Assembly: GCA_006384855.1 (NCBI GenBank)
Contig: VCJN01002851.1
Location: 1 to 64,000 of the forward strand
Source of the DNA: Tetraselmis striata
Taxonomy: Eukaryota > Chlorophyta > Chlorodendrophyceae > Chlorodendrales > Chlorodendraceae
Direction of reading: 5' to 3'
Length of the DNA: 64,000 nucleotides
The position numbers were made by a program, and so were the translations under genes. Shown here piece after piece: positions 57,379 through 64,000 of the stretch; the stretch's first letter is position 1; every line of letters begins with the position of its first letter. The notes under the pieces were generated by a model that worked only from the letters and a program-made list of their open reading frames with translations, was not told the origin of the DNA and made no database searches.

Positions 57379-57815
57379 TTGGTGCTGTGTCTACATTAGC
57401 ACGCACTACGGCGCCATCCCGGTACCAGTAGGGAAGGCACTGGTAGCGCTACTGTACTGGTACCGTAGCGCTGTTCCCTGGGGACGAAGCTAGCGAGACT
57501 CATCAATTCGGGCACTCTCATAGCGACCATGGATTTCATTGATCCGTGTACAATATGCGAGGGTCCTTAGAGGTGGGCGTTTCCTCGCGTGCCTTTTCGG
57601 GCGATTTCCCGATCGCCCATCATATTTAAAGCCCATGTAATAGATAATCACGCAGGTGTGAGATCATACCGGAGTGAATTACGAAAGGGTTCTGCTGACA
57701 ACCTTTCATAGTTGCTGTTAGTTCTGTTGTAGTGCGCTTTTGTGAAAGCCCTGATGTAATTAAAAAAATTACGAAAGGGCCAGGAACGAACCCACCGGTA
57801 CAGCAGTAGCGACTA
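57379..57815. other. ATG9 upstream region
   Basis: No gene. It holds the likely ATG9 promoter (no clear TATA box) and an imperfect inverted repeat at about 57420–57480 built from CCAGTAGGGAAGGCACTGG and GTACTGGTACCG. The motif GTGAATTACGAAAGGG near 57675 recalls the tandem repeat at 350–425. Confidence 0.4.
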
Positions 57816-57849
57816 GGCCTGGAAGATTTTATCCGTTGTCTTTGGTGGC
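57816..57849 (+). repeat. Left terminal inverted repeat of the 2.65-kb transposon
   Basis: 34 bp, GGCCTGGAAGATTTTATCCG continuing TTGTCTTTGGTGGC; matches the inverted 60436–60469 except at one base. Confidence 0.85.
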
Positions 57850-58291
57850 CCCCCCCCCCTTTTTTTTGGGCCCCCCCTTTGGAAATACTTCCTTCCTCTG
57901 CAGTACTGCTAAAGTACTGTCATGAGACAAATAACAAGGAAACATCATGTTTGTGCCTTGTAAGCACGCAGGAACAGCGAGGGCAACTAAAAACATGTTA
58001 CAGATGAACTTCTATGGGTATTGGGCACCCCCACCTTCAGGTGAAAAAAAGGGGGGACTGTGACAGTACTTTGTGCAGTACTATAGACAAGGCTGGGGCA
58101 GCAAACATGCCGTTAATACAGATGCAGCAGGATGCATAGAAGACCACGGCACATAGATGAATATGGCACATAGATGAATAATGTAATAAATGATAATGTT
58201 GTTTACATTGTCAACCCCAGACCCGCCCGACTGTATGAGACAACCTACGATGCTATATATTCATTGTACGTGCAACACATGATGGACACAT

Positions 58292-59964
58292 CTAAATGCC
58301 AGCTGCATACTGCCGTGTACTGCGCCTCCTAGTCACTGGCTGGTTGGCAGTCCGTGGCTTCCTGCCTCTGCTAGACCTGGCATTGCGAGGCTGCCTTGGC
58401 TGCTGCTGAGGCTGGGCTGCCTCCTCCGCCGGCTGCTCAGCTTGCTCCTTGTCCTGGCGCTGCTTGTCAGCACGGGCCGCACGCTTCCGAGAAGCCTCCT
58501 CTCGCTCAGCTGCCATGCGCCTCTGCGCCCTCACCAATGGCTTGGCACCCTGGGACTTGCAGTACTCACACAGGGGCAGCACAGTGTGCCACAAATCCTG
58601 TAAAATCTGACTAATGGTACCCTCCCCATGCACACCAGCGCACTAGGCACAGGTAGTGGCATCAAACCAGGTGGCCCTCTCGGTCTGCGTGGAGTAGTAC
58701 TCAAACTCTACAGGAGATCCACATGTGATGTTGCTGCGTGTCACCAACACTCCATGCAGCGGATGGTCGTCATCAAAAGGTTGCATGCCGCACAAGAAGC
58801 TATTGTGCTCAGCAGCTGCATGGAAGTTCTGCAGGGCATATTGCTTGCACTCCGCCTTCTCCGTCACGCTGGGCTGCACCTTCTTCCCATCCACCATAGT
58901 GGCTGCTGGCTCCATGTTCCGTGGGTGCGTTAAGGAGTACAGGCAGCGGGGTCTCATGCAGTCCTTGCAGGTAACTACACCCCTGACATACTTGCCTTTG
59001 AGCAGGTTGGGCGCCAGCGCTTTCAGCGCCTCGATGGTCTCCACATGCGACGCCGTCTCGGCCGACCGTAACGGCTCCTCCATCAGTTTTGACTTGAGGT
59101 CATAGTCGCGCTGCTTGCCGAGCTGCTCCTCATACCGAAATAGCGAGAGCTCCAGGGCTTTTAGCAACGCGATGATGCTCGGCCAGTTGCCCTTCTGGAC
59201 CCAATTACCGTTGCCGGACAGCGCGGTACTGAGGTACTCCAACGACTTCGGAACGTTTGGCCGATCTGCCTTTTGTCCGAGTTTCTTCTTCCCAAAGAAC
59301 TGCGCGAACCGTTTGTCCGGCGGGGCTGGCCCTTTGCAGAGCTGCTCCCATACCCAGATACAACGCCAGTCTTGGAACGAGAGCTGAGAGGGAATAAGGC
59401 GCGATGGAGGGCGAAGACGAAGTCGAAGCCGACCGATTTAGCCATGTCCGCCGACCAACCGACGCCCTCTAACTCTAGCCAATCTATCAGGGAGTTGTAG
59501 TGCTGGTTTTTAGGAGACAGCGGGGCGCCGCTAGGCACTTTGTGAGTAGGGAGGCGGCGATGACTCTCAGGGTTCGGCGCTGCGGTGGGCATCATCATCA
59601 TCACGAACGGGTTGTGTGGTGTTGGCCGAGAGCTAGCGGGGCGCTGGCAATCGAACTTAATCGTAACCGTTCTCGTCTCAAGGAACGCCAAGGTGTATGT
59701 GACTGCCTCTAGCAGGAACGCTGTGCAGTCTTGCGAAAGCCCACGGTCGTGCGGGGTGCCGGCGAGGCACACCATCTTGATATCGGTGTCAGCAGGCGGG
59801 GGGTGGTAGTCGGGGGCGTGGGCCTCGATTGCCTCATTCAGCAGGTCCGTAGAGTTCTTGTCGCCCCATTCCTGAGCGCCTAGCTTTATCCATACGTTCC
59901 GCACTGCGGTCCTGCTGTCAACGGAAATGCTGACGCACGCCGCCAGTGACGCCAGGAGGGACAT
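58292..59964 (-). pseudogene. Transposon-borne protein with paired-cysteine motifs, function unknown
   Basis: ATG at 59964 opens MSLLASLAACVSISVDSRTA. Then come RNVWIKLGAQEWGDKNSTDL, GTPHDRGLSQDCTAFLLEAV and NSLIDWLELEGVGWSADMAK. After a one-base frame change near 59385 the reading continues DWRCIWVWEQLCKGPAPPDK, PNVPKSLEYLSTALSGNG, VRGVVTCKDCMRPRCLYSL and FLCGMQPFDDDHPLHGVL. A TAG lies inside DATTCA–CAGVHGEG, beyond which LPLCEYCKSQGAKP and a lysine/arginine/glutamine-rich tail (58292–58500) follow. The CKDC/RPRC and CEYC pairs look like a zinc-binding unit. It could be a nuclease accessory or a DNA-binding protein; no catalytic motif was recognised. Confidence 0.55.
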
Positions 59965-60435
59965 ACTGGTGCTGCCTGGTGTGGGCGGCGGGTGCTCGTG
60001 GTGGTGGGATAGAGTGGAGTGATATCGGATATATGTATGGAAGGCAACGAGTGGGAAGATGGCAGACGAGATGTTGGTGGCTGTCCTACGTAGCTCCCCG
60101 CCCATGCCCGGCGCAAGGCTCGCGGGCGATATATAAAAGACAGCCCGCAGGGTACCGGTAAACACCGTTTGAAACCCGAAACAGAATGTACGGGTCGCAC
60201 TAAGACAGTTGACTAGTTCTTGAAACGCCATAAACAGAGCTTAGAGGATGGATCGCGGCGGTTTTCTCCCCATCAACCGCTACTGTACCGTACCGGCATC
60301 GAGGTAGCTGCGCCGGCGCTGTTCGTTGCCTACGACATCGGAGGCATCGATGAGTACTGTTCAAAGTACTATTAGACTATAAGTTTTTTTTCCGGAAAAG
60401 GAAGATCCCCCCCCCCCTTTTTGTCGAGCAAAATC

Positions 60436-60469
60436 GCCACCAAAGACAACGGATAAAATCTTCCGGGCC
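60436..60469 (-). repeat. Right terminal inverted repeat of the 2.65-kb transposon
   Basis: 34 bp. The similarity ends where a poly(C) run follows on the left side and GATTTTG on the right side. Confidence 0.85.
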
Positions 60470-60472
60470 CTA

Positions 60473-61319
60473 CTAAAATATCGACACTGCAAGCCGCCTA
60501 ATAAAAGCGGCCCACGAGCATCCCGTACGAGGCGGGATGGATGAGAGATGCGCGCACGGTTCAGAGTCCGGGCCACGCGTGCACGTATGTGCGAGGGTGG
60601 TCCACGGACATGCTACTGTATGCATATTCGGCAACGGCGGGATGACTGATGAATATGCGCCGTCTGATGAGGGAGCGAGCACGCTCTCGAGCCGCCACCA
60701 AGCACAGGACCCCGAGGAAATCTCTTGCGAGTAAGGCCTCATGGTGAGCCCGGGTGATGCACCGAGCGCCCCGCAATGAGAGGGCATCCCGTTCCGCGGC
60801 CAAGCATGGTACACCCCGCACAGTGCGGTGCACCCCCTTCCTCGTCACCTCACCAACTGTGCCGAAGAGGCGATTCGGAAGACTATGCCCATGTACTCCG
60901 ACATGTCCATGATGTCTCGAAGTGGGACCTTATCATGTCCCGGGTCCATGTTGTGCCACGCCGGATCCCGCAATGTCAACCCCTGTTGGATGTCGCCCAA
61001 CATGGCGGAGCGCTCGAAACGATCCACTGCCATGGCCGCCCAGGGCACCGTATTCTACTTGACCCCGCTGTACCGCCGCATAGACTTGAACTCCAGCAAC
61101 GTGGGCTTCAAGTTCCGTGAATCATACCTCCCGGTCACGACATTGAACGCCGGGAGGGAGAGCTCTGCGTCCCGGCACCGAGTCTGTAACTTCATCCCTT
61201 GGTACGGTGTTGCAGAGAGGCATTGTTAGCTGGAACAAGTATGCAGTCATCCACCTCCCGATGCCAATATCTCGAGCAGTTGAACACAGTGATCGCGGAA
61301 TCGGGATCCCATCGCGAAA
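60473..61319. other. No gene recognised
   Basis: GC-balanced sequence with overlapping ORFs on both strands. The minus-strand MAVDRFERSAMLGDIQQGLT … DIMDMSEYMGIVFRIASS (60845–61030) looks the most protein-like but has no known motif and no clear start or exons. It may be a remnant of a mobile gene. Confidence 0.3.
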
Positions 61320-62960
61320 ACCCTATCCCACAGCCGCGCGCAGCGGCCGCTCCGCTCCTAGCCCCACAACTTCCCACACCCCATATCCATAAATCAGCAG
61401 ACCCGCACAGCGGCCGCTCCGCCCCTCGCCCCACACCTTCATCCCTAAACCCATAATCCAGCGTAGCGGTCGCTCCGCCCCTTGCCCCACACCATGTTTT
61501 TAGGGTTTTAGGGTTTAGGGTTTAAACCATAAGCCCCGCACAGCGGCCGCTCCGCTCCTAGGCCAACTATACCTTCATCCAGCATTAACCCACATCGCCG
61601 CGAAGCGGTCGCTCCGCCCCTCGCCCCATATATATACCTTCATCCATAAACTCATAACCCCGCGCAGCGTCCGCTCCGCCCCTTGCTGCCCCGCACCTTC
61701 ATTCATAAACCATAATCCCCGCACAACGGCCTCCCCGCTCCTAGGCCAACTACCTTCATCCATTAACCCATAACCCCGCGCAGCGTCCGCTCGGCCCCTT
61801 GCCCCATACATTCATTCATAAACCACAAGCCCCGCTCCGCTCCTAGACAAACTATTTTCATCCATAATAAGTCATTAGACCGCGCAGCGACCGCTCCGCC
61901 CCTCACCCCACACCTTCATCCATAAACCCATAACCCCGCACAACGTCCGCTCCGCCCCTTTCCCCACACCATTCATTCAGAAATCATTAGCCCTGCACAA
62001 CGGCCGCTCCGCTCCTAGGCCAACTACCTTCATCCATTATTCATCAGACCCACGCAGCGGTCGCTCCGCCCCTAACCCCACATGAACCAATAACAACCCC
62101 GCTCAGCGGTCGCTCCGCCCTTAGCCCCATACATTCATTCATAAACACAAAGCCCCGCGCAACGGCCGCTCCGCTCCTAGGCCAACTATCCATATCAATC
62201 ATCAGACTCGCTCAGCGGTCGCTCCACCCCCCCCTACCGTCACCCAGCATAAATCAACAGCCCCACTCCGCGGTCGCTCCGCCCCTAGCCCCACACATTC
62301 CTTCATCACCACAAAGCCCCGCGCAACGGCCGCTCCACTCCTAGGCCAACTACCTTCATCAATAAACCAACAAACCCGCTCAGTGGCCCCTACGGCCCTA
62401 ACCCCACAGCTTCATTCCTAAACCAATAGCCCCGCTCCGCCCTTGCCCCTATCAGCATCATCCACACATCTACAACCCCGCACAGAGGCCGATCCACCCA
62501 TTCTATAGTCCCACTATTTCCACCCACCACCCCACAGCACCGCGCATCTGCCACTCTACTGCCACGACTAATCCCACCAACACTATCCACAAACCCACAG
62601 CCCCGTTGTGTGGTCGGCATGTCCACCGCCATTTTCAAACAAAACTTTACAGCCCCGCGCAGCGCTCGTTCCGTTCTAGCCTAACCATCTTCCTCACTAC
62701 CCCACAATCCCGCGCAGCGGCCGATGGGCCCATAGCTCCGCTAGCCTACAACACCGAGAAGCACTCTGCACTCCCGGCCGCTCCGCTTGGCATCTGCCAT
62801 GCTCTGCCCCGGCGTTGCCCAACTTAGATTCGTGGCTATGTAGCCCCGCGCAGGAATTTTGCGCGGCCGCGGCCACTGCCCGCAGAATTAACGCCAGACG
62901 GGTGGCAGGTCCGCGTAGCGGCCAGACCCTAGCCATCGGCGAGTCAATCCCGTGGATTGG
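61320..62960. repeat. Degenerate minisatellite, units of about 60 bp
   Basis: More than twenty imperfect units built on CCCCGCGCAGCGGCCGCTCC, GCCCCTAGCCCCACA or CTCCTAGGCCAACTACC, and TTCATCCATAAACCCATAA. Two sub-types alternate (one with CCTAGGCCAACTA, one with TGCCCCACACCTT). Units decay toward the right end. No coding function is apparent. Confidence 0.85.
61496..61530 (+). repeat. Interstitial telomere-like tract
   Basis: TTTTTAGGG, TTTTAGGG and TTTAGGG occur in a row within the minisatellite. Both TTTTAGGG and TTTAGGG are known telomere repeats in green algae, so this supports the lineage and a subtelomeric origin. Confidence 0.75.
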
Positions 62961-63597
62961 CTTCGAAAAACCTATCTAAAACCTAATTTATCGGTCACTT
63001 CAGCACTCGTGAGTGGTATCGATTGAGGTCTCAGCGAGCCTTGCAAGAAAATAGCAGGCACCCCCATGCATCCCCAAGCCTAGGGGTGCAAAAACGAGTC
63101 AACCGATTCGCCCTCACGCACCCAGCGTCCAAACATAGCGGTCTCACCTACCAAGACCGCCCCGTGGCCGAGCTCCCATGGCGCTACGAAGGTTGTGCGG
63201 GGTCTAGGGCTCTTATCTAGCCACGCTGGGTGGTAGGTGCGTTGGCGCCTACGATATGCCGTCGTCTGGCACGGTAATGGTCGAGATGTCACAGGGAGCT
63301 GCCCTTGCGGTAATCCTTACCGCTTTAGCGGTAGATTTCAAATTCACACCAGAAATAGCCGTCGCTACTACCAGTACATGGAAAACCCAGGGGCGGGTAT
63401 GCAAGTACCAGTAATCCTTAATAGGTGGTGGCGCGTGCGATGTACACCTACCATATTAATTATTATTACGAGGTGAGTCTGGCGTGAGTTTGTCGCCGAC
63501 TGTCGGAACGGCTTCGCATAGATTCTATAGATCGAAAATATATCCGTTATATAATCCATTTTAATCATGTGGAGGCCAAAATAACTGTCGCGCTTAC
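62961..63597. other. No gene recognised
   Basis: Mixed sequence without clear ORFs. GGGGTGCAAAAACGAGTC near 63076 resembles the hairpin arm of the protease-bearing insertion (GGGGTGCAAAAACTGAGTC near 31600), suggesting a related fragment. Confidence 0.4.
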
Positions 63598-64000
63598 TTG
63601 CTGACTACATTTGCGGCGCTACTCGTGGGCACCGCGGACACCGTTGTGGGGTTGGTGGAGGACGGAGAGCTCTCCCGAGCGGCGGGCCGACTATCTTCTA
63701 AGGGTATGGGCGACCGCCTATCCTATCATGCTATCCTCGCCCAACTGCGCGACAATCACCCGTCCCGTAGCCACCCGATCCCAGACGCCGCGTATGACAT
63801 TCCGGTCGACGAAGCCGCCCTGATGACGGTGGACATGCGTGTGCCGTACCAACAACTCAAGCAGCACGTGGCGGCGGGGCCCTCATCAAGCATGCGTAAC
63901 GAGTATCGCCGCTGATTGGTGATGGGCGAATACGCCCTGGCGTCGGGGCCTACGGCGGTCCGGCGCGCCATGTCGGAGGTCGCCTCCATGTACCTCCAAG
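63598..64000 (+). pseudogene. Probable N-terminal part of a LINE-like reverse-transcriptase ORF, cut by the window end
   Basis: The plus-strand frame reads AAGRLSSKGMGDRLSYHAIL, AQLRDNHPSRSHPIPDAAY, MRVPYQQLKQHVAAGPSSSM and RNEYRR, then a stop at 63913–63915 and continued similarity in the same frame (GEYALASGPTAVRRAMSEVA). The AAGPS…RNEY block resembles the segment that precedes RT in many algal non-LTR elements. Catalytic blocks would lie beyond the window. Assignment is from memory of the pattern only. Confidence 0.4.

Larger units (their letters stand above)
57816..60469 (-). mobile_element. 2.65-kb DNA transposon with 34-bp inverted repeats and CTA target duplication
   Basis: The left end starts GGCCTGGAAGATTTTATCCG (57816–57849). 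The right end, read inward, starts GGCCCGGAAGATTTTATCCG (60469–60436), with one mismatch in 34 bp. CTA flanks both sides (57813–57815, 60470–60472). GG-starting ends and a 3-bp duplication are compatible with PIF/Harbinger-type elements, but no DDE nuclease was recognised. Poly(C) runs lie just inside both ends. It carries one minus-strand gene. It sits 0.4 kb upstream of the ATG9 start codon. Confidence 0.75.

Noticed and set aside
57816-60469. Polinton or other capsid-bearing element
   Set aside because: Too short, with only 34-bp ends, a 3-bp duplication and no polymerase, integrase, ATPase or capsid motif.
1-64000. tRNA or rRNA genes
   Set aside because: No cloverleaf-type A/B box pairs with acceptor stems or rRNA core motifs were noticed on reading. 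A covariance-model scan would settle it.

Overview
The window is nuclear DNA from a eukaryote, most likely a chlorophyte green alga. Four things point that way: spliced host genes with GT–AG introns, an interstitial telomere motif of the TTTAGGG/TTTTAGGG type, chromodomain Ty3 elements, and DIRS-order elements with split direct repeats of the kind known from Volvox. The genus cannot be fixed from the sequence. Long poly(C) and poly(G) runs are everywhere, often next to splice sites. No rRNA, tRNA, CRISPR array or bacterial-style operon was seen.

Bases 1–6311 hold dispersed repeats and the acidic last exon of an unrecognised host gene (minus strand). Bases 6312–10140 hold a PAT/Kangaroo-like retroelement fossil, a foldback element and a 5'-truncated LINE tail. 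Bases 10195–27251 are one old Ty3/gypsy chromovirus fossil (minus strand) carrying three foreign pieces: a 7.4-kb CACTA/EnSpm DNA transposon between integrase and chromodomain, a roughly 130-bp stray fragment of the same CACTA family, and a 3.4-kb unclassified insertion. A decayed LINE abuts its right LTR (27252–30250).

Bases 31180–39782 are a second chromovirus. Its 3' LTR is split by a 2.37-kb DNA element that encodes a Ulp1/C48-like protease and is flanked by a 10-bp target duplication. Bases 41192–50784 are a second PAT-like element (gag and zinc knuckle) interrupted by a second CACTA copy, in the opposite orientation to the first. The two CACTA copies have different 3-bp target duplications (TTA and CGA), so they are independent insertions of one young family.

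Bases 50960–57378 are a host island. It holds an eight-exon gene for a probable mitochondrial protein, facing tail to tail with a complete twelve-exon ATG9 autophagy gene (761 residues). Right of it lies a 2.65-kb transposon with 34-bp terminal inverted repeats, a CTA target duplication and an unfamiliar cysteine-bearing protein. A subtelomere-like minisatellite of about 60-bp units with a short telomere tract follows (about 61320–62960), and the window ends in the start of a probable reverse-transcriptase ORF.

The mobile elements form a layered record. The chromoviruses are oldest, with visibly diverged LTRs. The CACTA copies and both PAT-like elements, whose repeats differ at about 1% of positions, are much younger. 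The host genes sit in the one transposon-poor stretch.
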